Assembly (NCBI RefSeq): GCF_001261715.1
Contig: NZ_CVRU01000056.1
Coordinates: 1-64,000 of the forward strand
Direction: 5' to 3'
DNA: 64,000 nucleotides
Source of the DNA: Dysgonomonas sp. HGC4
GTDB taxonomy: Bacteria > Bacteroidota > Bacteroidia > Bacteroidales > Dysgonomonadaceae
Shown here: piece after piece, positions 1 to 7,813 of the stretch
How positions within the stretch are numbered: the stretch's first letter is position 1
How the letters are laid out: every line of letters begins with the position of its first letter
Made by a program: the position numbers and the translations under genes
The notes under the pieces: model-generated
Seen by the model: the letters and a program-made list of their open reading frames with translations, nothing else
Databases searched by the model: none
What the model was told of the DNA's origin: nothing

Positions 1-120
1 TTAGACACTTTTTTGAATAAATTATTTCAACAAGACACTACTTATACACCTAAAATTCTAAAGTAAAGAAACTTATGATTTATATAATTTTTTAAGTCTA
101 TTGAGATATAAAGTAAAAAA

Positions 121-145
121 GAAAGGAGGACAAAATCCTCCTTTC
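121..145 (-). terminator. Rho-independent terminator of ino1
   Basis: A perfect 10-bp stem (GAAAGGAGGA with TCCTCCTTTC) closes a 5-nt loop. Read on the minus strand it is followed by a run of T. It lies 25 bp after the ino1 stop codon and ends the inositol-lipid transcript. Bases 1-120 to its left hold no gene that I can see. Confidence 0.9.
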
Positions 146-170
146 TTACAAATTATATAGTTATGCTATA

Positions 171-1469
171 TTAGTCGATAAAATCAACAGTTTCTTCACC
201 AATCATTTTACGAAGTGTATTTTTTAACTTCACATATTGGATGAATAAATCGTGTTCTGCAATCTGATTCTTTTCGTGCATTGGGCTCTTGAAGTAGAAT
301 GATAACCAGCTTTGGATACCGCTCATGCCAGCACGTTGTGCAAGGTCAGAGAACAATACAAGGTCAAGACACAAAGGAGCAGCAAGAATAGAGTCACGGC
401 AAAGGAAATCCACTTTCAATTGCATTGGGTAACCCAACCATCCGAACAAGTCGATATTATCCCATCCTTCTTTATTGTCCTTACGAGGAGGATAATAATT
501 GATACGTACTTTGTGATATACGTTACCATAAAGTTCTGGATATAATTCTGGTTGAAGGATATTATCGATAACCGATAATTTTGATTCTTCTTTTGTTTTG
601 AATGATCCTGGATCGTCAAGAACTTCTCCGTCACGGTTACCTAGAATATTTGTAGAGAACCATCCGCTAAGACCTAACATACGAGTCTTGAACATAGGAG
701 AAAGAACTGTCTTCAACATAGTTTGACCAGTTTTGAAGTCTTTTCCACAGATCGGAACTTGTTTTTGTGCTGAGAATTCCCACATTGCAGGAATGTCAAC
801 AGTTAAGTTAGGAGCACCATTGATATAACCTACACCTTCTGCAATAGCTGCATAAGCATATAAGTTCGATGGAGCAATATCTGCATGATTTTCTTTTACT
901 GCTTTTTCGAAAGAAGAAAGGTTTTTGTGAATTTCACCAAGAGGAGTAAATACTTCTGTACTACCGCACCAGATCATAACTATTCTATCGCAGTTATTGT
1001 CTTTTTTGAAGTTGCGGATATCTTCTCTTACTTGTTCCATCAAGTCCCATTTAGTAGGAGCCTGTTTTACCCATGTACCATGAAGTCTTTTTACAAAATT
1101 TTGATCGAATACTGCTTTCATTGGCTTGATTGCCGAAAGCTCGTCTTTCACTTTGTTTAGATCTTCATCAGTTAATACCTCAGCATGTTTAGCTGCTTTA
1201 TAAACATCATCTTCGAAAAGATCCCATCCACCGAATACGATATCATTAAGATCAGCCAAAGGCACTGCATCTTTGATCTTCGGAAAACGATTTTCTTCTC
1301 TTTTACCCAAACGCATTGTAGCTAATTGAGTGATTGAACCAACAGGAACACCTAATCCCTTACGAGAAATTAATGTACCTGCGATAAATGTAGATGCCAC
1401 TGCACCACCAACTCCAACAACAAGAACACCAAGTTTACCTTTGGCTTCTTTCACTTGTACTTTTTCCAT
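171..1469 (-). CDS. ino1: myo-inositol-1-phosphate synthase
   Basis: Converts glucose-6-phosphate to 1D-myo-inositol-1(3)-phosphate using NAD, in the cytosol. The Rossmann glycine motif GVGGAVAST is at about residues 19-27. Family signatures follow: the NNCDRIVMIWCGSTEV block near 157, the NGAPNLTVDIPAM stretch, the catalytic-lysine block near GLSGWFSTNILGNRDG, and the C-terminal LFGWLGYPMQLKVDFLCRDS region. The length of 432 aa fits the bacterial MIPS family. It is the last gene of the minus-strand inositol-lipid locus and would supply the head group for the CDP-alcohol phosphatidyltransferase at 3022-3942. A broken gene and a 246-bp gap separate it from the HAD gene, so it may have its own promoter. 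Confidence 0.93.
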   Translation of the reverse strand: MEKVQVKEAKGKLGVLVVGVGGAVASTFIAGTLISRKGLGVPVGSITQLATMRLGKREENRFPKIKDAVPLADLNDIVFGGWDLFEDDVYKAAKHAEVLTDEDLNKVKDELSAIKPMKAVFDQNFVKRLHGTWVKQAPTKWDLMEQVREDIRNFKKDNNCDRIVMIWCGSTEVFTPLGEIHKNLSSFEKAVKENHADIAPSNLYAYAAIAEGVGYINGAPNLTVDIPAMWEFSAQKQVPICGKDFKTGQTMLKTVLSPMFKTRMLGLSGWFSTNILGNRDGEVLDDPGSFKTKEESKLSVIDNILQPELYPELYGNVYHKVRINYYPPRKDNKEGWDNIDLFGWLGYPMQLKVDFLCRDSILAAPLCLDLVLFSDLAQRAGMSGIQSWLSFYFKSPMHEKNQIAEHDLFIQYVKLKNTLRKMIGEETVDFID

Positions 1470-1715
1470 TTTTTAAATTAAATTAAAATACACTGCAACC
1501 CGCAGTAATCCTTTAAACTAGCGGCTTTCTTCATTCAGAATATTTTACTCCTAAGAAGAGAAACCTATATAATAAAATCGCTTTGGTGAAGATTCATCTC
1601 ATTTTATTCTCCCAACCCGGGCTTTTCCGCCATACAACCGGCATCCATTATTAAGAATAAATATTCAGACCAACGCTCTTGTATTATCAAATATTAAGTA
1701 CATGTAGATTTAGTA
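1470..1715 (-). other. Intergenic leader upstream of ino1, possible structured RNA
   Basis: This 246-bp gap lies between the broken gene and ino1. On the minus strand it contains a GC-richer block (about 1605-1645, with GCCGG, GGCGG and GCCCGGG) in an otherwise AT-rich spacer, followed by TAGGTTTC, an imperfect -7 box, near 1565. I see no ORF. The contrast in base composition suggests a structured leader or old repeat, but I cannot assign a family. Confidence 0.25.
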
Positions 1716-2168
1716 TCAATCAAATAAAGAGTCAATATCTAAATCTCTAAAAATCTTTTTCTCATCCAAATAAGCCCTTAAAGCATTATTCGGCATAAAG
1801 ATAGTTTTCAAAGATAGCTGTTTTTTTGTAGTTTCCTGCCATCTTTCATCATTATCGATACAATCAGCTGAAACATTACCTTTTACCCACACGTGAGCAC
1901 CAATCCCAACATCTGTATTCTTTTAATTTATATGCTTAGAAACATTCATATTTCCGTTGACGATAAGACCTGTTATATCAGGATCTTCAAAATCTAAAAA
2001 ACATCTCGTCCCATCAAATTCTAAATAGTCAAGAATCCAATCTACTTCAAGAACTGTAACAAGAGTATCTTCTAGGTATTTTTCAGGAATTCCGCCAAAA
2101 TTAACTTTATCCCCAAAAACACATAGTTTTTCAGCTTCTAACCATTTTATTTTTTGATAGGTTGCTAT
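1716..2168 (-). pseudogene. Degenerate hypothetical gene with in-frame stop
   Basis: Translating the minus strand gives a protein-like sequence that begins without a start codon (..ATYQKIKWLEAEKLCVFGDK.. near 2165). It runs to a TAA at 1923-1925 and continues in the same frame (..NTDVGIGAHVWVKGNVSADC..) to a TGA at 1716-1718. Both halves have coding-like composition and together make about 150 residues. The part around the stop (VNGNMNVSKHIN then GIGAHVWVKGNVSA) looks like a beta-helical repeat of the bactofilin or polymer-forming type; this is a weak resemblance. A clear in-frame stop plus loss of the start argue for a pseudogene. It sits directly after the HAD gene. Confidence 0.6.
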
Positions 2169-2177
2169 TCATTCTAA

Positions 2178-2900
2178 TTATATTTTAAAGGCAGTAGCTA
2201 ACTCCATAAAATCAGTAATTATCAAATCAGCAGTTGCATCAGGATCATCATCGCCCCACCCTGGCCCTTTTAACCAGATAGTCTGACATCCGTTTTTAGA
2301 GGCAGGCACAATATCTTTTGCATGAGAATCTCCTATCACTACAATAGAAGAAGCAGGAAGGTTTAACTTATCTACACCCAAACCAAAGATAGCTGGATCA
2401 GGTTTTCGTACACCTACCACGGCTGATTCTATAATATCATCAAAGAACTCTAATAGACCGAAATCGCCCAATACAGCTTGTACATTTCCATAGAAGTTAG
2501 AAACAAGCACCATGGGATAACGATCTTGTAAAGCTTTTAAAATCTCCTTTTCTTTACTTATAATCTCTTTAGCAAAAAGATAACATTGCTTAGAAATAGC
2601 AAGAGAATAGCTAGCCGTTTTGTCATTATCTTCTAACAATTTCTGCTCTAGCAAATAACGGATCTGAAGATCTGTTTTTATTTTCAATAAATCGTAGAAG
2701 TTATGATTTGGTTGCACATCAGGATGTGTCGCTAAATAACGCTCTCCATATACATAAGCTTCGCGAAAGGCTTCTTTAGTTACTGGTACATTTACATCCT
2801 TATAGGCATCCCATAAGACCTCAGCCCAATGTGCACCATTACTATCTATTGTACCTCCGTAGTCAAAAATAATACCTTTAACGGCACTCAAATCAAACAT
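2178..2900 (-). CDS. HAD-superfamily hydrolase, candidate inositol-lipid locus phosphatase
   Basis: A 240-aa HAD hydrolase with an alpha-helical cap. Motif I is FDYGGTID (nucleophile D13), motif II is VSN near 133, motif III is the lysine in GVRKPDP near 163, and motif IV is GDSHAKD near 191. Position +2 after the nucleophile is Gly15, where phosphatases normally have the acid/base Asp. That is unusual and could change the mechanism. Its place between the CDP-alcohol transferase and ino1 suggests removal of phosphate either from inositol-1-phosphate or from phosphatidylinositol phosphate. That role is inferred from context only. The ATG at 2900 is the first in frame. Confidence 0.75.
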   Translation of the reverse strand: MFDLSAVKGIIFDYGGTIDSNGAHWAEVLWDAYKDVNVPVTKEAFREAYVYGERYLATHPDVQPNHNFYDLLKIKTDLQIRYLLEQKLLEDNDKTASYSLAISKQCYLFAKEIISKEKEILKALQDRYPMVLVSNFYGNVQAVLGDFGLLEFFDDIIESAVVGVRKPDPAIFGLGVDKLNLPASSIVVIGDSHAKDIVPASKNGCQTIWLKGPGWGDDDPDATADLIITDFMELATAFKI

Positions 2901-3009
2901 ATATTCGGTTTATTTTAATTATTAAGTAAATGAAAGTATTTATTGATACACTTCCCAATTATAACAGACCATTACCTTAGCTAGGAAAAGGAACGTAACT
3001 TTAAGTTCA

Positions 3010-3035
3010 ATAAATACGATCTCAGTCGTATTTAT
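3010..3035 (-). other. Hairpin over the stop codon of the phosphatidyltransferase gene
   Basis: ATAAATACGA and TCGTATTTAT form a perfect 10-bp stem around a 6-nt loop. The TGA stop of the CDP-alcohol transferase lies in the loop/stem. The following minus-strand sequence is only mildly T-rich, so this is a weak terminator or an mRNA-stabilising hairpin. Confidence 0.5.
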
Positions 3036-3942
3036 GTTCTTCAATCTCTTTTGTAAATGTTTTACACATTTTCTCATGGCTCCAAACCATATATACCAAA
3101 ATCACATTGAGAACTATAAGTTCGAACACGAAATACAGCCAAGGTTCTCTAATCAACATAGCAACAAACAAAGCTATTGCACGAGTATTGAAAGAGAGAA
3201 TATTAGTCCACTTCATCAAAGGTAGGCTTTTTTCTCTAAAATCGGCTCTGAACTGCTCAGGAGCAGTTTCACCATATTTACTTTTCAACAGTTTAAACAT
3301 GACTTGAAAGTTACCAGTCCAACTTTCTTGTCCCTTTGTATAGTTGGTATAAAAGGTAAGAACTAACTTTTCCCAAAAATTAGACTTCCAAGTTAGTGTA
3401 GCATTTTTTTGATTCAGTTCATTAGTATTATCCAACTCACTACCCGATTTTCCTTTCAAAAACAGTAAGTGTATATTGCGATAATAATCGGCCATAGAAG
3501 CTTGTTTACTATGAAAAAAGCCCGTTATAATAGCCAAAGCCCATATACTCCATCCCCATACAGGGAACAGACGCATACAGATAGCAATATAAATGGAAGC
3601 AAACCACAGATTTCCGGCAAAACCATCTAACACTCTACCTAATGCTGAAAATTGTTTAGTCATACGAGCCAATTGCCCATCGGCACTATCGTATGAATTG
3701 GCCCATACCAAGAGAAGTATACCTAAAATAGTGACCCAGAAATTATCAAAGTAGAAGCAGATACCCGAACCTACTCCAATAAAAATACTGGCTATAGTTA
3801 CAGCATTGGGAGTTATCCCTAATTTCTGAAAAAGTAATGCCCATCTATAACCTATGGGGCGATAAAAATAAATATCTATAAACTCCTCGGTGTCTGACGA
3901 TTTCAGCGTAGATTCTAAAGTCGGTTTTTTATCTGAACTCAT
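3022..3942 (-). CDS. CDP-alcohol phosphatidyltransferase (probable inositol phospholipid synthase)
   Basis: A membrane enzyme that joins a CDP-activated moiety to an alcohol. The family signature D-x2-D-G-x2-A-R-x8-G-x3-D is present as D85, D88, G89, A92-R93, G102, D106. The final catalytic Asp expected at 110 is Gly, followed by Asn111. Several hydrophobic segments surround it. At 306 aa it is longer than phosphatidylglycerophosphate synthases, with a long soluble loop in the middle (about 150-215). Neighbouring ino1, phosphatase, ATP-grasp and nucleotidyltransferase genes point to inositol phosphate or inositol as acceptor, yielding phosphatidylinositol(-phosphate), which in Bacteroides also feeds inositol sphingolipids. 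The substrate is inferred. Confidence 0.8.
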   Translation of the reverse strand: MSSDKKPTLESTLKSSDTEEFIDIYFYRPIGYRWALLFQKLGITPNAVTIASIFIGVGSGICFYFDNFWVTILGILLLVWANSYDSADGQLARMTKQFSALGRVLDGFAGNLWFASIYIAICMRLFPVWGWSIWALAIITGFFHSKQASMADYYRNIHLLFLKGKSGSELDNTNELNQKNATLTWKSNFWEKLVLTFYTNYTKGQESWTGNFQVMFKLLKSKYGETAPEQFRADFREKSLPLMKWTNILSFNTRAIALFVAMLIREPWLYFVFELIVLNVILVYMVWSHEKMCKTFTKEIEEHKYD

Positions 3943-4113
3943 TTGAAATTATTTTCTATTCTTAATTCTGCAAAAACTTTATATTCAGATCTCTGAATAC
4001 TTGCTTTCCCTGTTCAACCCAATAACTTACCTCTTATTTCCCTCAAGATGAACTAAAAGAACAACTTTCAATAAAGAAAGAATACTTAAATAGGTATTGT
4101 GTTAAAGAAGATA

Positions 4114-4977
4114 TTAAATATGTTTTTGTACGTGTTTATCTATACATTCTGCAATTTTAGGGGCAGCCTGCTCACGACAAGGAGCAAAACTAGGCCAGTC
4201 ATTAAAATCTATGATCTTAAATGATCCGTCTTTTGCAACAACACAATCACCTCCATATATTTTTATATTCAGAATTTCTCCTGCTTTATCGCAAGCTTCT
4301 TTCAAAGCTTCTACAGAAAAAGCATACTGATTGGCAGCTCCATTTATTTCCTCTAACCCAAATTTACTATGGCTCAAATCAAAAGGATAGAAATGATAGA
4401 AAAAGTCAGTATCAGCCACACCATAAAACTTCACAAGATCTCCAACAAGATGCTCATTTATAACTGCATTGGGGATTCCTCTGAATGCAAATTCTTTCAA
4501 AATCTCCTTAGCTTCGGTTATGCTTCTTGCAAAGGCAACATCTTCGCGGTGTATAGCATGAAAATCGCCTCTTTTGATCCAATATGCATTGGCATCCATT
4601 TGCTCTAACAATTCGGTAGGATCGTCATTACTATCTATAATAATACTTTCGGGGTGAGGTATATTATTGTCGATAAGCATACGCGTCATCTTTCCTCTGG
4701 TACAGTTTTCGATACCATAAGCCGAATTTATAACAACTGAGCCATTATCTTCCAGATGCTTCAACCATTTGATTGTACTCTTATCACGAGCCATATCAAA
4801 GATAAATTTATCCTTGATATCACTTAAAACAAATTCCGACTCTGTATAATCTTGTACGTCGTAGCCCATATCTCTCAGACATTGCGCTGTCATATTGTAG
4901 ATGGTACCGTCGTTTCCAATATGGTTGGGCGAGTATTTGGTTTGTCGCTTTATCCCAGTTAGTTTTCCTTTAGACAT
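4114..4977 (-). CDS. RimK-like ATP-grasp enzyme in inositol-lipid locus
   Basis: A 287-aa protein with the ATP-grasp layout: an N-terminal pre-ATP domain, MLIDNNIPHPESIIID near 100-115, a lysine-containing strand AYWIKRGDFHAI near 130-141, and the C-terminal metal-binding end GGDCVVAKDGSFKIIDFND near 242-260. Family members ligate a carboxylate to an amine or similar nucleophile using ATP. No substrate is evident. It lies between the nucleotidyltransferase and the CDP-alcohol transferase in the same orientation, so it probably works in the same lipid or head-group pathway, perhaps by modifying the head group. It could be an amino-acid ligase unrelated to lipid. Confidence 0.7.
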   Translation of the reverse strand: MSKGKLTGIKRQTKYSPNHIGNDGTIYNMTAQCLRDMGYDVQDYTESEFVLSDIKDKFIFDMARDKSTIKWLKHLEDNGSVVINSAYGIENCTRGKMTRMLIDNNIPHPESIIIDSNDDPTELLEQMDANAYWIKRGDFHAIHREDVAFARSITEAKEILKEFAFRGIPNAVINEHLVGDLVKFYGVADTDFFYHFYPFDLSHSKFGLEEINGAANQYAFSVEALKEACDKAGEILNIKIYGGDCVVAKDGSFKIIDFNDWPSFAPCREQAAPKIAECIDKHVQKHI

Positions 4978-5054
4978 GATTATTTATAATATAATTGCTC
5001 TACTTTTTGATTTCCGGTTTATTTGGAGGCTGCAAAATACGTATGCTACATTTC

Positions 5055-5111
5055 AATTATAACAAGATTTAGCTACTAGCCTTGCCAAAGCAATAAATAG
5101 GTCTGAGACCT
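5055..5111. repeat. Dispersed AGGTC-palindrome repeat, copy 1
   Basis: The palindrome AGGTCT-G-AGACCT at 5099-5111 overlaps the stop codon of the nucleotidyltransferase gene. To its left is the recognisable body (AATTATAAC.., ..AAAGCAATAAAT) shared with the other copies. Confidence 0.6.
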
Positions 5112-5806
5112 TAATTCCTTAGAAAAGCTTCTGCTTTCACAATATCCTCTGCGTGATCAACATCTACAATCTTAGGAAATGGGTATGCTTTGAGACACAG
5201 TCCATCAGCCACAAGTTGACGCTGAAAATTACGCATGCGTGATTGTCCCGAAGATAAACAATTCTCGAGTGTATCAATTGCTTTAGGAGTAAGTCCATAG
5301 ATACCTCCTGAGATATATTTACAAGAGTCTGAATTATCCAAAAATCCTGTAATTTGCATAGCTTCATTCACATCTACATAGAGAGGCTTCTCGTCATCAA
5401 TATAATCTGTAACGGCCATCATACCATCCGATTCAGAATCTGCGATGAAAGCCTTAATATATTGTTCGAAGTCTTCTTCCTTAAATATTGTATCAACAGT
5501 AGTCAAACAAAACTTGCCATTACGTAAAAAATCTCTCAATTCGAAGAAACTATGCATCGAACTGGGAGTAGATTTAATTACGATATTCAATGGAATATCC
5601 AGTTTTATTTGTTTTACGTATTCTTGAACCGCTTTCATCTCTTCATTTACAATGATACTGATAGAGTCAGCTTGATTCTTCGCAAAAATATCAATCAGGC
5701 GGCGGATCATCTCCACACCATTTAACTTTACAAGGGGTTTTGGTAATGTAACCCCTTCTTGTGCCAACCTCGAACCTTCTCCAGCGGCTATTATTGCATA
5801 ATTCAT
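5111..5806 (-). CDS. Nucleotidyltransferase of the sugar-1-phosphate (NTP_transferase) family
   Basis: A 231-aa enzyme with the signature GEGSRL at residues 8-13, the lysine block LPKPLVKLNG at about 21-30, and an acidic metal-site strand TVDTIF near 102. This fold activates sugar or alditol phosphates with CTP, UTP or ATP. In an ino1/CDP-alcohol transferase locus an attractive substrate is inositol-1-phosphate (giving CDP-inositol, as in hyperthermophile CTP:inositol-1-phosphate cytidylyltransferases), but this is inference. Other NTP-transferases of this size make CDP-ribitol, CDP-glycerol or sugar nucleotides. It is followed on the minus strand by the ATP-grasp gene after a 133-bp gap. Confidence 0.75.
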   Translation of the reverse strand: MNYAIIAAGEGSRLAQEGVTLPKPLVKLNGVEMIRRLIDIFAKNQADSISIIVNEEMKAVQEYVKQIKLDIPLNIVIKSTPSSMHSFFELRDFLRNGKFCLTTVDTIFKEEDFEQYIKAFIADSESDGMMAVTDYIDDEKPLYVDVNEAMQITGFLDNSDSCKYISGGIYGLTPKAIDTLENCLSSGQSRMRNFQRQLVADGLCLKAYPFPKIVDVDHAEDIVKAEAFLRN

Positions 5807-5821
5807 CTTATCCTATTCTTA

Positions 5822-5905
5822 GTAATAAATATTTATTGCTTTGTTTGCTACAATAACTGATTATTGTTATTACACTTCTCAAAGCTACAAAAAGATCTCC
5901 GACCT
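5822..5905. repeat. Dispersed AGGTC-palindrome repeat, copy 2
   Basis: It aligns along its whole length with the copy at 17391-17481: shared AAATATTTATTGCT at the left, ATAACTG in the middle, and CTCAAAGC.ACAAA before the palindrome. The palindrome itself is slightly decayed here (AAAGATC-TCC-GACCTTT) and touches the pdxA stop codon. Confidence 0.65.
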
Positions 5906-6997
5906 TTAATCTTCTGAAACCTCTTTAGTTAAGTCTAAGACTTCATTATCTCCACCTTTTTCGTAATACATTTTTCTCAAAGGATTAGCGTGCGCTTTAT
6001 CATACTCAATACGATTACGACGAGTATCTATTGCCAGATAAATAGCTTGACGGAACGAGTCTTCCGATGCTTCATTTTTCCCTGCAATATTATAAGCTGT
6101 GCCATGAGCAGGTGATGTGCGCACAATTGGCAAACCTGCTGTAAAGTTAACACCCTCTTCCATCGCTAATGTTTTGAAAGGAGCTAAACCTTGATCGTGA
6201 TACATGGCTAATATACCGTCAAAAGACTTGAATCGCCCCGATCCAAAAAAGCCATCGGCTGCATAAGGTCCGAAACACAAAACGCCACTTTCTTCCATCT
6301 CACGAAGAGCAGGAATAATAATGTCGTTTTCTTCTGTTCCTAACAACCCATTCTCTCCTGCATGAGGATTCAGTGATAGTACTGCGATACGAGGCTTATC
6401 TATATTAAAGTCACGAAGCAGCGATTTATTAAATATACCGATCGTTTCCTTTACTTTGTCTTTAGTAATATTTTCGGCAACCTTACCTAAAGGTAGATGT
6501 CCTGTAACAAGAGCAACTCTTAAGTCATCTTTAGCAAGAATCATTAATGATTTAGATGTATCTTGTCCAAATTTTTGCTCCAAATATTCCGTATGTCCGG
6601 GAAAATGAAAGGCGTCCTGTTGTATATTATCCTTGTTGATAGGTGCTGTCACCAATACATCAATCAGTCCGGCAGCCAAATCAGCAGTAGCTCTTTCCAA
6701 CGCGCTCAACGAGGCATCTCCTGCTGCTTTAGTAGACTTGCCCAACTCAACTTTTATGTCATCGGGAATACAATTAATAACATTCACTTTGTTTACCTCT
6801 GCTTCATTCGCTTCCTGAATCAGGTTGAAAGTAACAGGAGGCAACTCTAAAGCTTTGCGATGATAGGCTGCAACTTTTGTAGATCCGTATATTACGGGAA
6901 TGCATAATTCCGCAATACGGAGATCGCCAAACGTTTTAAGTATGACCTCATAGCCAATACCGTTTATGTCACCGTGTGTAATTCCTACTTTTATCAT
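5906..6997 (-). CDS. pdxA: 4-hydroxythreonine-4-phosphate dehydrogenase
   Basis: NAD-dependent oxidation step of the DXP-dependent pyridoxal-5-phosphate pathway, working with PdxJ (40846-41559 in this window). Family signatures: GITHGDINGIGYEVI at the N-terminus, the metal-binding FPGHTEYL near 134, and LAMYHDQGLAPFKTLA near 265, followed by GLPIVRTSPAHGTAYNIAG. The 363-aa length is typical. It precedes the inositol-lipid genes on the same strand, but a repeat copy sits between it and the next gene, so co-transcription is uncertain. Confidence 0.95.
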   Translation of the reverse strand: MIKVGITHGDINGIGYEVILKTFGDLRIAELCIPVIYGSTKVAAYHRKALELPPVTFNLIQEANEAEVNKVNVINCIPDDIKVELGKSTKAAGDASLSALERATADLAAGLIDVLVTAPINKDNIQQDAFHFPGHTEYLEQKFGQDTSKSLMILAKDDLRVALVTGHLPLGKVAENITKDKVKETIGIFNKSLLRDFNIDKPRIAVLSLNPHAGENGLLGTEENDIIIPALREMEESGVLCFGPYAADGFFGSGRFKSFDGILAMYHDQGLAPFKTLAMEEGVNFTAGLPIVRTSPAHGTAYNIAGKNEASEDSFRQAIYLAIDTRRNRIEYDKAHANPLRKMYYEKGGDNEVLDLTKEVSED

Positions 6998-7030
6998 TGT
7001 ATATTAGTTTTTCTAAGTAATTTGTTCCTT

Positions 7031-7113
7031 AAGGTCACAGACCTTTTTATCGCTTTAGCAGCTATAACCATAATAACCAGTTATAACTTTAAGATATAGT
7101 ATTAAATATTACA
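7031..7113. repeat. Dispersed AGGTC-palindrome repeat, copy 3 (inverted)
   Basis: The palindrome AAGGTC-ACA-GACCTT is at 7031-7045. The body extends rightwards, in the opposite orientation to copies 1, 2, 4, 5 and 6. Reverse-complemented it aligns with 17391-17481 over about 80 bp (AATATTTA, TTATAACTGG, GGTTAT, AAAGCGATAAAAAGGTC). It lies in the spacer just upstream of the pdxA start. Confidence 0.65.
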
Positions 7114-7144
7114 ACTCACTTAAGTAAGCTGAAAAGTATGTGAC

Positions 7145-7801
7145 CTATTTTACTACCTTTTCCCACTGATGAGCCAATTGCTCGGCATAGTCGGTAAATG
7201 TATTCACAGAATCAAATTTATGAATAGTATATTCGGGTTGCCCTTTCAATTTCGAAATATCGATAGGCGAATAACCATCGTGTGCGAAAAAGAATATCTC
7301 TTTTGTTTTATTATTATAGAAAGTTGTATTGCCATTTGCCTCAAGAGCAAAGGTTACAAGATCATTTATATCTAAAGGCTCAATACCTTCCGATTTACAT
7401 GCCGCAAGATAGTTTTCTTCCCAACCGCCCATACCAATAACAGCATCTTTTAAAGTAAAAGTATGCTCGTTGTTAGTCAAAAATGTATCTATATTCCGAT
7501 GACCTCCAATCCAATACTGAACTATAGTCCCCACATTCTTAGAGAGCAAAGCATGTTCATGTATAATGTTACGTCCGCGGGGTACACAATGCTCCATGTG
7601 ACATAACCATCCGGAAGTATTGCCATGTTTATCTGTCCAAATGTATTGACGAAAGACCTGATTGCTATTTATTGTAAAATCAATCCAGCTGGCTTTCGAC
7701 AAAAGTTTATTTAATGATGGAAATGTAGTTTGAAATTCTTTATCAAACGAACTTTTTCCATCAGAAATATTTGTAAAATTTATATGTGGTTGTTTACTCA
7801 T
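7145..7801 (-). CDS. Hypothetical protein, weakly SUKH/SMI1-like
   Basis: A 218-aa soluble protein with no signal peptide or membrane segment. I do not recognise it firmly. The C-terminal third (DLVTFALEANGNTTFYNN..EIFFFAHDG..FDSVNTFTDYAEQL) has the order of elements seen at the end of SMI1/KNR4 (SUKH) domains, a family often used as immunity or adaptor proteins. The rest does not show the usual N-terminal SUKH motif. It is on the minus strand immediately downstream of rlmN (12-bp gap), so probably co-transcribed. Confidence 0.5.
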   Translation of the reverse strand: MSKQPHINFTNISDGKSSFDKEFQTTFPSLNKLLSKASWIDFTINSNQVFRQYIWTDKHGNTSGWLCHMEHCVPRGRNIIHEHALLSKNVGTIVQYWIGGHRNIDTFLTNNEHTFTLKDAVIGMGGWEENYLAACKSEGIEPLDINDLVTFALEANGNTTFYNNKTKEIFFFAHDGYSPIDISKLKGQPEYTIHKFDSVNTFTDYAEQLAHQWEKVVK

Positions 7802-7813
7802 AATGACATAATC

